Below, piece after piece: positions 1 through 10,764 of a DNA stretch of 64,000 nt. Source of the DNA: Plotosus lineatus (taxonomy: Eukaryota > Chordata > Actinopteri > Siluriformes > Plotosidae); the NCBI GenBank assembly GCA_024760905.1, contig CM045745.1, forward strand, positions 1,605,001 through 1,669,000, read 5' to 3'. The first letter of the stretch is position 1. The number at the start of each line of letters is the position of its first letter. The notes under the pieces were generated by a model. It had not been told where the DNA came from, did not search any database, and saw only the letters and a program-made list of their open reading frames with translations. Both the position numbers and the translations under genes were made by a program.

Positions 1-1443
1 TGACAGAAGGGGGAGGAATAAGTAACTGAACCATCACATTTATTATTTTGTGCCCCCCCCCCCCCCCTTCCCCTTTGGCAGCAATAACTTCAACCAGGTG
101 CTTCCTGTAGCTGCAGATCAGTCTGGCACATCGATCAGGACTAATCTTGGCCCATTCTTCTTTACAAAACTGCTGTAGTTCAGTCAGATTCCCGGGATGT
201 CTGGCATGAATCGCTGTCTTGAGGACATGCCACAGCATCTCAATGGGGTTCAAGTCTGGACTTTGACTTGGCCAGTCCAGAACGTGTATTTTGTTCTTTT
301 GAAACCAGTCTGAAGTTGATTTACTTCTGTGTTTTGGATCATTGTCTTGTTGCAGCATCCATCCTCTTTTTGAGTTCAACTGTCTGACAGACGGCCTCAG
401 GTTTTCCTGCAAAATATCCTGATAAACTTTTGAATTCATTTTTCCATTAATGATTGCAAGTTGTCCAGGCCCCGAGGCAGCAAAACAGCCCCAAACCATG
501 ATGCACCCTCCAACCATGCTTCACGGTGAGGATGAGGTGTTGATGTTGGTGAGCTGTTCCATTTTTTTTCCACTTATGACATTGTGTGTTCCTCTCAAAC
601 AATTCAACATCAGTCCACAAAATATTTTGCCAAAACTTCTGTGGCGTGTCCAAGTGCCTTTTTGCAAACATTAAACGAGCAACAATGTTATTTTAGACAG
701 CAGTGGCTTCCTCCTTGGAGTCCTCCCATGAACACTATTCTTGGCCATTGTTTTACATATAGTTGATGTGTGCACAGAGACATTGGACTGTGCCAATGAT
801 TTCTGTAAGTCTTTAGCAGACACTCTAGGGTTTTTTTTTTTTTACCTCTGAGTATTCTGCGCTGAACTCTTGGCGTCATCTTTGGTGGATGGCCACTCCT
901 TGGGACAAAAGCAACAGTGCGAAACTCTCTTCATTTGTAGACAACTTCTCTGACTGTCGATTGATGAACATCCAGACTTTTAGAGATGGTTTTGTATCCT
1001 TTCCCAGCTGTATACAAATCAACAATTGTTGATCGCAGGCCTTCAGACAGCTCTTTTGAGCGAGCCATGGTGCACATCAGACAATGCTTCTCATCAAGAC
1101 AATTCTTACCAGGTTTGTGTTTTATAGTGGGCAGAGCAGCTTTAAGCCACTCATCAGTGATTGGGCACACAACTGACTTAAATTGTTTGGTAAAAATTGG
1201 TTTCAATTGCTCTTTAAGTCTCCTTAGGCAGAGGGTTCAGGTACTTTTTCCTCCACCTTCTGTCATTGTTTTCATGCTATCCTCATTAAAATATGAAAAT
1301 CTATAAATGTTTGGGTGGTTTTAGTTAAAGCAGACACTGTTTTTTCATCTATGTGATTTTGACAAAGATCAGATCACATTTGATGGTGATTTTATGCAGA
1401 AATGTGAGAAATTCCAAAAGGTTCAGATACTTTTTCATACCAC

Positions 1444-1446
<3 letters not shown>
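1..1446 (-). mobile_element. Tc1-like DNA transposon, left end cut by window
   Basis: A Tc1-like element lies on the minus strand. Its right terminal repeat ends in a run that begins, on the minus strand, ACAGTGGTATGAAAAAGTAT, next to a (TA)n tract. The other end should lie just outside the window. The inside is one decayed transposase gene. This family is different from the four related Tc1 copies at 2457, 19546, 43710 and 62715. Confidence 0.8.
60..1068 (-). pseudogene. Tc1-like transposase pseudogene
   Basis: Decayed Tc1/mariner DD34E transposase, the enzyme that cuts and pastes the element. The start is the ATG at 1068, opening with MARSKELSEGLRSTIVDLY, the usual fish Tc1 N-terminus with its helix-turn-helix. 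Further on come an ILWTDVELF block with the first catalytic Asp (about 600-625), a glutamine-rich block with the second Asp (DNDPKH, about 330-350) and an NPIEMLW block with the third acidic residue (about 240). The product is broken by frameshifts, for example around 450-480 and 900-930, and runs into a poly-C tract near 60. It cannot be functional. Confidence 0.8.

Positions 1447-1494
<48 letters not shown>
1445..1494. repeat. (TA)n microsatellite
   Basis: About 22 TA units directly abut the Tc1 terminal repeat. TA is the Tc1/mariner target. Confidence 0.95.
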
Positions 1495-1496
<2 letters not shown>

Positions 1497-2356
1497 TGTA
1501 TTTGACATGATAAGCGGCCAGGGCGCTTAAAAATTGAAGTGGGTGGGCGGTTATTAAAATGTTACCAGTGGAGTGGAATGGTAAGTGCTTATTGCCATTA
1601 AGGTGTAAAGCATGAATAATAACACAACAATGAAAGAGGTTTACTGGTATTTGTGTCATTCATTTTGTGGTATCAACCAAACTACTTTCATGAAAGCTGA
1701 AAAAACAGAAAATATCACGAAAAAGACCCCTTACTTTTCCCTCCCAGTGCTGTTTTTTTTTAAACATTTGGAAGTAAAATGAGCCAATCAACTTGAATGG
1801 CAACTTTAGCACATGGCACGTTGAACCAATGAACACGAACATTAACAAAAGCACATGGCCAGGAGCGTCTTTACATTTATTAAGTTAGTGAGCAGGATAA
1901 TCCGGTGAAAAGTACTCATCACTTTCTGATAGGTCCATATCTGGCTCATCGCTTCATTCATTCAGAGCATCCGATAGTTTTGCTGTAGCAGTTTCTAATG
2001 GTTCATCGGTTGTTGGACATTTACCAAGAGAATGCAGCAAAATATTTTCCTGTTTTTTAAAGCACGGCGAACAATCAAATGTGTTGTTACTGTTGAACAT
2101 TATTGACATTCCCCATGACAGGAGGTCTTGAAATACTGTGTAAACTCACTTTTACAGGCGGTGAACACCTCATTTTACTGTTACAGAGACTGATCGAATA
2201 AAATTGGCAAGTTTGATCAACGATTTTGGGCCCAGTACACATGGGCAGATATTAGACCTAGATGATATATTAAAAATAATAATAATAAAAAAAAAATCTG
2301 GGGTGGGTGGGTGAGACACATATTGGAGCAGGGTGCTTATGTTTTATGTTGAATAC

Positions 2357-2357
<1 letters not shown>
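1495..2357. other. no recognised gene; possible decayed coding trace
   Basis: No gene is recognised. On the minus strand at 2100-1885 there is a 71-residue reading frame with a single internal TGA. It is rich in acidic residues near its end (DLSESDEYFSPDY) and has a Cys-rich start (DCSPC). This may be the tail of an old transposon protein, but I cannot name a family. Confidence 0.3.
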
Positions 2358-2447
<90 letters not shown>

Positions 2448-2456
2448 CACACACAC
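2358..2456. repeat. (TG)n(TA)n compound microsatellite
   Basis: About 19 TG units are followed by about 24 TA units and a short AC run, ending at the terminal repeat of Tc1 copy 1. Confidence 0.95.
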
Positions 2457-3746
2457 CAGTCCTTCTCAAAAAATTAGCATATTGTGATAAAGTTCATTAT
2501 TTTCTGTAATATACTGATAAAAATTAAACTTTCATATATTTTAGATTCATTGCACACCAACTGAAATACAGGTCTTTTATTGTTTTAATACTGATGATTT
2601 TGGCATGCAGCTCATGAAAACCCAAAATTCCTATCTCAAAAAATTAGCATATTTCATTCGACCAAAAAAAAAAGTTGTTTTTTTCATACAAAAAAAGTCA
2701 ATCTTCAAATAATGATGTTCAGTTATGCACTCAATACTTGGTCGGGAATCCTTTTGCAGAAATGACTGCTTCAATACGGCGTGGCATGGAGGCAATCAGC
2801 CTGTGGCACTGCTGAGGTGTTACGGAGGCCCAGGATGCTTCGATAGCGGCCTTAAGCTCATGCACAGTGTTGGGTCTGGTGTCTCTCAACTTTCTCTTCA
2901 CAATATCCCACAGATTCTCTATGGGGGGCAGGCCAATTGAGCACAGTAATACCATGGTCAGTAAACCATTTAGCAGTGGTTTTGGCACTGAGCAGATGCC
3001 AGGTCGTGCTGAAAAATGAAATCTTCATCTCCATAAAGCTTTTCAACAGATGGAAGCATGAAGTGCTCCAAAATCTCCTGATAGCTAGCTGCATTGACCC
3101 TGCCCTTGATAAAACACAGTGGACCAACACCAGCAGCTGACATGGCACCCCAGACCATCACTGACTCTGGGTACTTGACACTGGACTTCAGGCATTTTGG
3201 CATTTCCTTGTCCCCAGTCTTCCTCCAGACTCTGGCACCTTGATTTCCGAATGACATGCAAAATTTGCTTTCATCCGAAAAAAGTACTTTGGACCACTGA
3301 GCAACAGTCCAGTGCTGCTTCTCTGTAGCCCAGGTCAGCCGCTTCTGCCGCTGTTTCTGGTTCAAAAGTGGCTTGACCTGGGGAATGCGGCACCTGTAGC
3401 AGATTTCCTGCACACGCCTGTGCACGGTGGCTCTGGATGTTTCTACTCCAGACTCAGTCCACTGCTTCCACACAGGTCCCCCAAGGTCTGGAATCAGCCC
3501 TTCTTTCACTTTTTCCTTCCCACAGACGTCCCACTGAGGTGGCTTGATACAGCACTCTGGGAACAGCCTATTCGCTCAGAGATTTCTTTCTGTGTCTTAC
3601 CCTCTTGCTTGAGGGTGTCAATGATGGCCTTCTGGACAGCAGTCAGGTCGGCAGTCTTACCCATGATTGCGGTTTTGAGTAATGAACCAGGCTGGGAGTT
3701 TTTAAAAGCCTCAGGAATCTTTTGCAGGTGTTTACAGTTAATTGGT
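2457..3746 (-). mobile_element. Tc1-like element, copy 1, 5'-truncated
   Basis: First of four copies of one family whose terminal repeat begins CTAGTCCTTCTCAAAAAATT. The 3' terminal repeat at 2457 is intact. The 5' side stops matching the other copies at about 3746, where Penelope-like sequence begins, so the 5' terminal repeat is missing. Compare the copies at 19546-21009, 43710-45070 and 62715 onward. Confidence 0.88.
2731..3664 (-). pseudogene. Tc1-like DD34E transposase, copy 1
   Basis: Transposase gene reading from the ATG at 3664 to the TGA at 2731. The first catalytic Asp (FSDESKF) and the second (FQHDLA) are present. The downstream block with the third residue is damaged: the stretch that reads [11 protein letters not shown] in the other copies is shortened here around 2920-2945. 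The N-terminal segment carries a deletion of about 50 bp seen also in copies 2 and 4, but this copy keeps a second segment (GVETSRATVHRR) that the others lack. Frameshifts make it inactive. Confidence 0.85.
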
Positions 3747-3809
3747 AAACTTATATTTGCTCTACGAAAAAGTATTGAGCACTCTCTTATGGAAGAATCT
3801 ACTCAGAAA

Positions 3810-3855
<46 letters not shown>

Positions 3856-3946
3856 AGAGGATTTTCTGAGTAGATCCTTCCGTAGGAGAGTGCTCAATAC
3901 TTTTTGGTAGAGCAAATAACAAAAATAAAAGGACAGGACAAAGACT

Positions 3947-4027
3947 TTCTATTGAAACTCCATTTATCACTACAGATCTGTTTCGAGGGGTGGTGAAACC
4001 ATCCTCTCTCTTCAGGTGATTATAGAA
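3947..4027 (-). ncRNA. hammerhead ribozyme motif (minus strand, locus A)
   Basis: Read on the minus strand, this has CTGAAGA (fits the CUGANGA box), a stem II closed by a small loop, CGAAAC, a four-pair stem III (ACAG/CTGT with an AT loop), then a UA cleavage dinucleotide. GTGAT pairs with ATCAC to form inner stem I, and ATAGAA pairs with TTCTAT to form an outer stem across an internal loop. All core positions of a hammerhead are present. Predicted cleavage follows the A at plus-strand position 3971. Activity is inferred, not shown. Confidence 0.72.
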
Positions 4028-4051
4028 GAATGTTCTAATGTTGTAGAATTC

Positions 4052-4132
4052 TTCTATAATCACCTGAAGAGAGAGGATGGTTTCACCACCCCGCGAAACA
4101 GATCTGTAGTGATAAATGTAGTTTCAATAGAA
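4052..4132 (+). ncRNA. hammerhead ribozyme motif (plus strand, locus A)
   Basis: Core boxes: CTGAAGA at 4064-4070 and GAAA at 4095-4098. Stem II is 4071-4081 with 4085-4094, with a three-base loop. Stem III is ACAG 4098-4101 with CTGT 4104-4107. The cleavage nucleotide is A4108. Inner stem I is ATCAC 4059-4063 with GTGAT 4109-4113. Outer stem I is TTCTAT 4052-4057 with ATAGAA 4127-4132 across a 13-base loop. One stem II pair is weakened (A4072 opposite G4093, where the other three copies have T). Confidence 0.72.
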
Positions 4133-4157
4133 AGTCTTTGTCCTGTCCTTTTATTTT

Positions 4158-4159
<2 letters not shown>

Positions 4160-4205
<46 letters not shown>

Positions 4206-4217
4206 TATACATACATA
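4160..4217. repeat. (TA)n microsatellite
   Basis: TA-rich tract between the Penelope-like arm and the next MITE. Confidence 0.9.
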
Positions 4218-4530
4218 CAGGGATCCCTTGCTACTTTGCGCTTCAATTCATGCGGCTTCAGTGCATCGCTTTTTTTTTTAAATATTCATTGAATTAAAAA
4301 AAATAAGGAAGAATGGGAGGAAACGTTAAGGAAAATGCTCTAAAAACAAGGCCAATTATGCAAAAAAAAAACAAAAAACAACCTAAACAAACAAACCAAT
4401 CCAAAATCTCCCCATCAAAACTAGTTACATTTTTGTGAAGTGTGCATCTGAGTGCTTCTGCGTGTCTGTATGTGTGTATTTCTTTTATTTACATCTTATG
4501 CATTTTTTTATGTTTAGTTATTATAAGCAC

Positions 4531-4531
<1 letters not shown>
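4218..4531. mobile_element. MITE fragment, CAGGGATCCC-end family
   Basis: Starts TA then CAGGGATCCCTTGCTACTTT. The same left end occurs at 38857 and the matching right end (GGGATCCCTG then TA) at 41037. The body at 4425-4530 resembles the segments at 40800-40920 and, inverted, 11140-11330. The TA flank suggests the Tc1/mariner/pogo group. No coding capacity. The right part is lost in the following TG/TA tract. Confidence 0.6.

Positions 4532-4609
<78 letters not shown>
4532..4609. repeat. (TG)n(TA)n microsatellite
   Basis: Short TG run followed by about 28 TA units. Confidence 0.95.
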
Positions 4610-4611
4610 TA

Positions 4612-5559
4612 GCCGCTCCCCGACTTATGTTCAACTTACTTTGGGCCATCTGGAACCAATTAAAAACGTAAGTTGTTACAGTGATGTATGCCGATGCTCA
4701 TACTGTACTATACATCCATAAATACCATTACGGTATCTCATAAAACACCCCCTAAATCAATTAATATAAACATAACATTGTAAAATAATATGAAATATAT
4801 CAAATACTATCAACATTAATTCCAAATAAGTCACTTATTTATACCGAGTTTATACATGAAGCTTAAAACAGTCAATCAACACTGACAATATGTGAAGCAC
4901 TCAATACCGAAAGTAGTGTACTTGCTGTGGGTTATACAGACTTCCGGTCTTTCAAGTACACAGGGGTGCCGAGAACACAGCCTGCACTAATGCAGTCTCC
5001 CATCAAAGCGGAGAGTTCTTTCTTTTGTGTAAGTAAACTTTATTCAAGAGATGCATACAAAGAACAAGTACAAATCCTAATGAATATTAATATAAAAATA
5101 AGTATACACTCTTAGGATTCTGTTAAAAGATAATAAATATCTGTAATTGTTCTGTAATTTGTGGATTCAGATTTCATTTTACAACTATCTTTGCTTAACG
5201 GAGTATGCATGGTAGATTGTGCTGATCTGAGCAGATAGTTAATTCATCTGTGTGTATGAGACTTGCACCCATGCTAGTAGGCTTACACTTCTGACCAACT
5301 AGATTTGCTATGGGTTACAAAAGTCCGCCAAACAGTGTAAACACAAAGATCACAGAGACGACGTCTTAACACAAGAGTAACACGCTATATAACTGATATA
5401 TACATTTATATTATATCCACACTCAGTCTGCAGTTTGTAAACAATGAATGCAGTGTCATTGCTTCATTATGTCAGCATACTACGGAGGTACGTCTAAACT
5501 CAAAATTCAAAAACATTGAAAAAATGTAGAACGGATGAACGTAAGTCGGGGAGTGTCTG
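4612..5559. mobile_element. TA-flanked MITE, CTCCCCGACTTA-end family, copy 1
   Basis: Terminal inverted repeats (about GCTCCCCGACTTATGTTC at the left, its complement at 5540-5559) are flanked by TA on both sides. Other copies are at 23754-24775 (right end lost) and 50813-51501, and an isolated right end is at 40760-40782. About 0.95 kb, non-coding. The TA target and end structure suggest a pogo/Tc1-mobilised family. Confidence 0.7.
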
Positions 5560-5932
5560 TATATATGCATACACATACATTCATACTCCCAGGTGAATCT
5601 TTTTTTTATTATGTTATTGCCAACAAGGAATTTTTCAAGCCTGGCCTAAAACATGATGAATAACCAGAAGTTCTGCTGATGAAGCTGTATGGACTTCCAG
5701 TGTCAACTTCTGTGTTAAAAGGAGGAACACAACAAAGAGAATAATGCAACCTTGATTATTTTTAGTTAATTTCTAAAACATGTATGCATATAAAGGCAGG
5801 AGACTATTAAAAAGTTCTATCATCAGATTGATGCCAAAAGTACTTCTGGCAAGTCTTGCTTCTCACAACCAAGTAAGTTTTTTTTTTTTTTTAATTATTA
5901 TTAATTCTCCAAACATGTTTAAGTTTACAGAT
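5560..5932. other. unique sequence, nothing recognised
   Basis: AT-rich sequence with a poly-T run at 5878-5892. It ends in the left copy of the hAT target duplication TTACAGAT (5925-5932). Confidence 0.6.
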
Positions 5933-6057
5933 TAGGGTGGAGTGAAACATAGTTTTTCACAATCAATTAAGAATAGTGTAGAAAAGACAATACCAGTTAT
6001 AAACATATGCAAAATATTAAAAATCTGAAAAAAAAAAGTCTCGGTTTCCCCAACTCA

Positions 6058-6260
6058 CTCGAAATAAGATAAGATAAGATAGAGCTTTATTAATCTCACA
6101 ATGGAGAAATTCACTGTTACAGGCTCTTGAGGTACCATCAGTAGGGGGTCCAAAAATAGATACATATACAATACAATAATACATATACAAACAGACACAC
6201 ATACATATATATTATATAAGTAAATAAATAAATAGATACATAACTAATATAAATTAATAA
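6058..6260 (+). repeat. LINE 3'-end-like fragment
   Basis: An (AAGAT)n run is followed by a stretch close to GCTTTATTAATCTCACAATG and GAAATTCACTGTTACAG, the common 3' end of fish LINE-derived repeats. No coding region. Orientation is uncertain. Confidence 0.45.
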
Positions 6261-6785
6261 ACAATAAAAGAAAAGAAGGGAACAACTTTGTAGACTGGCC
6301 TATATTCAAGTGTACATGTATCTGAGGGCAGAGTAGATAAGGTATGCCAAGTCGATTTTGAGAGCAAGCGATTGCTGATTAAGGGAATAACTTTAAATAA
6401 TTAGAACATTAACAGTTCACAGATTTGGTATGACTGGAAAGGTGGCGACTCAGTAGTTTAGTAAAGGAAACTAGTTCTACCTCCTGTCTGCACAGACACT
6501 CACAGAGAAACAATGTCAATACCTCCCAAAACATCATTCACTGATGTCGCCAATATCGTGATCACTGATGTCATCAATATTTGGAGTAAAGCCTCGATAC
6601 CAACTGTGTTGTACAAACGAGCCGTCCAGTTATTGAAGGTGTATCACACAAAATTCACGAATCTTCTCAAGCCGTAAAAGAGTAGAAAGGACAGCTACAG
6701 CAGCCGAATTGACACATTTCGATGCGAGGCAGACCATTTGTTTGACATTTGTAGCTGCAAATGTCCTGACTAATCTACTTGTGAC

Positions 6786-6817
<32 letters not shown>

Positions 6818-6833
6818 AGACAATATATGTTAA

Positions 6834-8167
6834 GGGGTCATTCAACATTTTCCTAAGCGTACAAAACATACGGTAGGGGGGAGGGGGTAAGATGTCTGTG
6901 TACGCTTTTTAATATTATTAAAATGTCAATCAACAATAATACGTGCGCTCGTGAATATTTTTTTTTTGTGCGTGTGTTTGAAACGCTTAATGCGCAATTT
7001 GCCAACCACCTAAGAGTGGTACACGCACAACAACAACAACATTGTTTGATTCGTCTCTGCTTGACATAACACTGGTGTTAACGCTTAAGGCTTTTAAAGT
7101 TTAGGGCTACGCAAGGGCATAGGCTGAAACTTAATGACTGTTATTGAAGAGAAAGTCGGAGATAAGTTCCGCATGACTAGAGTCAGGAAGTTAACGTGTA
7201 ATGGGCACTGCGCATGTTCACGCCCGAGCTGACCGATCAACAAACATAATATTATCAATAAGCAATAATAGCTGAACACTGTCAATCAAAACAAAGTGCG
7301 AGTGTGAGAATAAAGCATAGTTTGTTAGTCCCGCCTCCGGTTCCTCCACGTGTTAGAACACAAACAGTGACGCACAGAGAATGAATGGCTAAAATAATCA
7401 TAATCCATCCAGCCTGGATCTGCAGCCTAATGCTCAGTACTTTTATAAAATTAATAGTATGTTTTGTGCTGTAAATATCTATTAATATTTGTTTGCGCCT
7501 TTAATATATGATTCGTCTTCTGAGAGTAATAGATGATTTGTCTTCTACTGAAAAATTGTGAGTGTTGTTGGAGTGAGATTCTATATTTCATGTGGTACTT
7601 TGTACCAACCCAGTGACATGACGGTTACTTTGTGTAGGCAGGCACTTTAGCAATGGTGGCTTTCAGGTCGATAACTTGTATGACAAGCACATAAAATAAA
7701 ACCGCTGTGTGTGCAATGGTTTATTTATGAATACTACCCAACCCGGTATCAGCCGCTGAAACATCAGAAGGCAGCTGATCACAAACTGAAGCGTGGTCGT
7801 CCAAAAGCCAGTGACCAATAAAAAATGCAGACATTTCGAATTATATTTTAATATAAAATAATATTAAAAACAATGTCATTTTTATTATTAAAACCAAATG
7901 TCTTAATATTAATATTAAAGCAGGTGTCATTAAAAAGAATTCTTTAAAAGTATAATTTTTTATTGATTTCATTATGATTTGACTGGTGTATAAAAGAAGT
8001 ACTGATCAAGGAAATACATTGATTTATTTTATAAAAGAGGTTTGACCATTGTTTTGTTTAATATCTTATTAAAAAATCCTGCCGAGAGATCAACAACATT
8101 TATTTATACATTTTCGTTGGAGGGGGGGCGTACTCTCTGTCCACTTGGGAAAATGTTGAACCGCCCC
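6834..8167. mobile_element. probable nested TTAA-type element
   Basis: Inverted ends GGGGTCATTCAACATTTTCC (6834) and GGAAAATGTTGAACCGCCCC (ending 8167). The left flank is TTAA; the right flank is the imperfect TAAC. The sizes and TTAA suggest a piggyBac-type non-autonomous element, but the right duplication is not clean. Confidence 0.4.
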
Positions 8168-8431
8168 TAACACAGTGCCAAACTGCATAAAATATATGTT
8201 TTTGATAATATAGAAGCAAATTGGATCACTCTATCAGAATTAAACATTTTCAGTAAAAATGCCCAAATATGGTCATTTTCATCGCTTTTGGGGAGCTTAA
8301 GATATCAACTTATCAAGATGAACTTTTAAAATCTTTTAGATGACACCTCCCCACAGCTTTTTATTGCTATTCCAAGTAAAAATAATCAAAAATTAAATTT
8401 TTCACAATTTTCACTCCACCCTATTACAGAT

Positions 8432-9205
8432 CTACATAGAGTAAATGTTATACAGCCAGTCCCAAAATTCATAAGGATATTTTTCATTTATGGGCATCAA
8501 AAGAACAGCAAACATTTCTTAATTGGTTCAGAACTGGACTTGTTCTCAGAGTCTGTCTGTCTGTCTTCCTTTCGGCTTTTCCCTTTTACTCGGGAGTCGC
8601 CACAGCGAATCATCTGATTGTTTCTCATTAACTGTACACTGAACTTTCTCCAACATCAATGAAATATAACAAAGTTTCTAAAAACAAAATGTATAATTTG
8701 AAAGGAATACTACATTAGAAGCTTTAATAATTTAAGCGGTGTTTTAGTTGTTTGTTTATTTATCTTGATAAAAGGGGGAAAGGTTTCATGTATAGTCCCA
8801 TATAAATAAGGCAGAACTACTTCCGGAAAATATTTTTGCCTTTGTAGTCGATATCTGCAACTGATTTCATTCAGCATTTGAATTAACTCATTTTACCTCA
8901 AGACGTGGTTACGTGCACCAGATCTTTAGTGGTAAATTCCAATGTCCATTTGAAGAAACGAAATTTAGCCAAGAAAAATTTTCAAGACATTTAAAGAGAC
9001 ATTGTTACACGGCACACCTCAGCTTCATCTCGATACCTTTCATGAGAGAGCCCACCAATCAGAATGAATCGTTTCCATGAAGTATGTACTAATGGTTTTT
9101 TGAAACTGTAAATGAAATACACAAACATCATAAATAAATTAATAAATCTGTGTGTGTATATATAGTACACACACACACATGTGTCTGTATGTGTGTGTGT
9201 GTATA

Positions 9206-9268
<63 letters not shown>

Positions 9269-9282
9269 AATAAAAGAAAATC
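8432..9282. other. unique sequence with a SINE/RTE tail fragment and TG/TA tracts
   Basis: No gene. 8553-8618 matches, inverted, the 3' tail shared by the RTE LINE and the SINE of this window (complement of GATTCGCTGTGGCGACTCCC). 9150-9265 is a compound TG/TA microsatellite. Confidence 0.6.
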
Positions 9283-9600
9283 CTAGGCCCCAGAGTGGCA
9301 CAACAACAAAGGTGCGTGTCTATTAACCTGGAGATTGCAAGTTGAATCTGGTTTAAGGCCACAGCTGTCCATGTCCAGGAGTCCATGGGGACGAATTGTG
9401 GGCTCTCACAAGAGGGACGGACGGCGTATGCTAACTTTCCTGTCACTCATAGCGATCGTCTTCCAACAATGCACATCTGTGAGCTCATTCGTATGAGAGG
9501 ACTGATAGTGTTTTCCCTCTGAGTGGATATACCTGATGGATGGGAATTGGATACGAGTAAATTAGAGAGAAAATAGGAGGAAAATAAAATAATAATAATA
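9283..9600 (+). repeat. probable tRNA-derived SINE
   Basis: Starts with a tRNA-like head (GAGTGGCACAACAACAAAGG) containing a degenerate B box (GCAAGTTGAATC) and ends in an AT-rich (AATAAT)n tail. No paralogous copy in this window, so the assignment is tentative. Confidence 0.5.
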
Positions 9601-10559
9601 AAGTCCCAAACAAATAGTACACCTATATCTATTCACGCCTATTTGCGCACACACACAAAAGGCTGAATAATCTGTCAGAGGGGCCTGATATACACCGAGT
9701 AAGAGGTAGAGGCTTTTAATTATAAGGTGCATGGTGATATGACGTTTGAGACAGGCTCTAAACACGAGTATTGCACTGTCCAAGGAACCTGGTCTGAATC
9801 ATGGTGATTCAGTCAGTGTGTGTGAGATGGTGGGTATCTTCACAAAATTAAAAAACAAAACAAAACAAAAAAAATCTAATTTTAAACAACCAATCAAAAC
9901 ACACATGATTTCAAACTAGGTACAATTACAGACTGAAAAGTGGCCATGCAATCGTACATGTATATAAACACAGCCTTGGTGTGAATCCAAGAACAAACCT
10001 CGATCGTGCAGTTCACAGCATGCAGAACTGCCAACTTGATCAGGGTTTGTTTAATTATGGATTGGTGTGATGATTAAACAACAACAAAGCAGGACCATGT
10101 GGTGCCAAAATCACATGCAGGCAATGACAAAGTAAAAATCTAATTTCACTTGTCTTACCGACGAGATAAGAAAAACATGTTCATATTTCCATGACAACAG
10201 TGTACAACTGCATTTTCTGTTGCACAACAGAAGTTTCATACGACACTCCCACATCTGTGCCAGGAATGTCCAATTTTCTATAATCATGGATGACAACAGC
10301 AAAATATATTTTCAGCTGAACTTTAGCTGGGGGTCTGGGGGCGGGTCCAGGGCGAAGCCAATACAGATTACTTTTATGAACTTACATTTCAATGGGATTT
10401 CACGTAATCTAAACGAAATATATATTTACTAATTACCTCCGAGTGCTCTTGTCTGTCGGCGATTGGTGTAAATGACACGGAAACTGTGGTGTTGTCATCT
10501 GAAGTACAAGGTTGAGCCAAAGTTCCCAACTGGTGACGTCTTTTGATGATGTGTGACCG
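9601..10559. other. unique sequence, nothing recognised
   Basis: No coding exon, RNA gene or full repeat is recognised. Confidence 0.5.
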
Positions 10560-10764
10560 GTATCCCTTCTTTTGTTGAAAGCAGATCCAAGTTAATAATT
10601 AGATTGTCTTAGCGACACGTTTTCTGCATGTTTCTTAACTTTGGTAGCATGTTCCATAAGTGCAATACATCTGCGGGAGCCATAATTGATCAGGTCGTTG
10701 CAATAAACACAAGACCTTGCCAGCTATGTCAGATTTCTTTATGAAACTCTCCGTTCCGATAGGT
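10560..10764 (-). pseudogene. BED-type zinc finger remnant, second half of a split gene
   Basis: The minus strand encodes CVYCNDLINYGSRRCIALME followed by HATKVKKH, a C-x2-C...H-type (BED-like) zinc finger as found in hAT-related transposases and their domesticated relatives. It is the downstream half of a frame whose upstream half is at 12973-13105. The two halves join in frame if the hAT element 10765-12964 and one 8-bp duplication are removed. Two in-frame stops lie between the halves. Confidence 0.6.

Larger units (their letters stand above)
3747..4159. mobile_element. Penelope-like terminal repeat in palindromic arrangement
   Basis: Two arms, 3920-4040 and 4047-4159, are near-perfect inverted copies around a short spacer. 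A second inverted pair, 3751-3812 against 3857-3918, flanks a (TA)n(TG)n tract. No reverse transcriptase or GIY-YIG reading frame is present, so this is terminal-repeat DNA only. The Penelope assignment rests on the hammerhead ribozyme motif in each arm, which is characteristic of the pseudo-LTRs of Penelope-like elements. The same unit occurs at 19229-19520. Confidence 0.65.
5933..8423. mobile_element. hAT-type non-autonomous element with 8-bp target duplication
   Basis: Terminal inverted repeats are TAGGGTGGAGTGAAA at 5933 and its complement ending at 8423. They are flanked by perfect direct 8-bp repeats TTACAGAT (5925-5932 and 8424-8431), as expected for hAT. No transposase is recognised inside. 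It contains a LINE 3'-end fragment (about 6058-6260), a long poly-T (6787-6816) and a probable nested element at 6834-8167. Confidence 0.82.

Noticed and set aside
9153..9265. Open frames made of Tyr-Ile or His-Thr repeats over the TG/TA tracts (also 2270, 4435, 19097, 34222)
   Set aside because: Direct translation of microsatellites.
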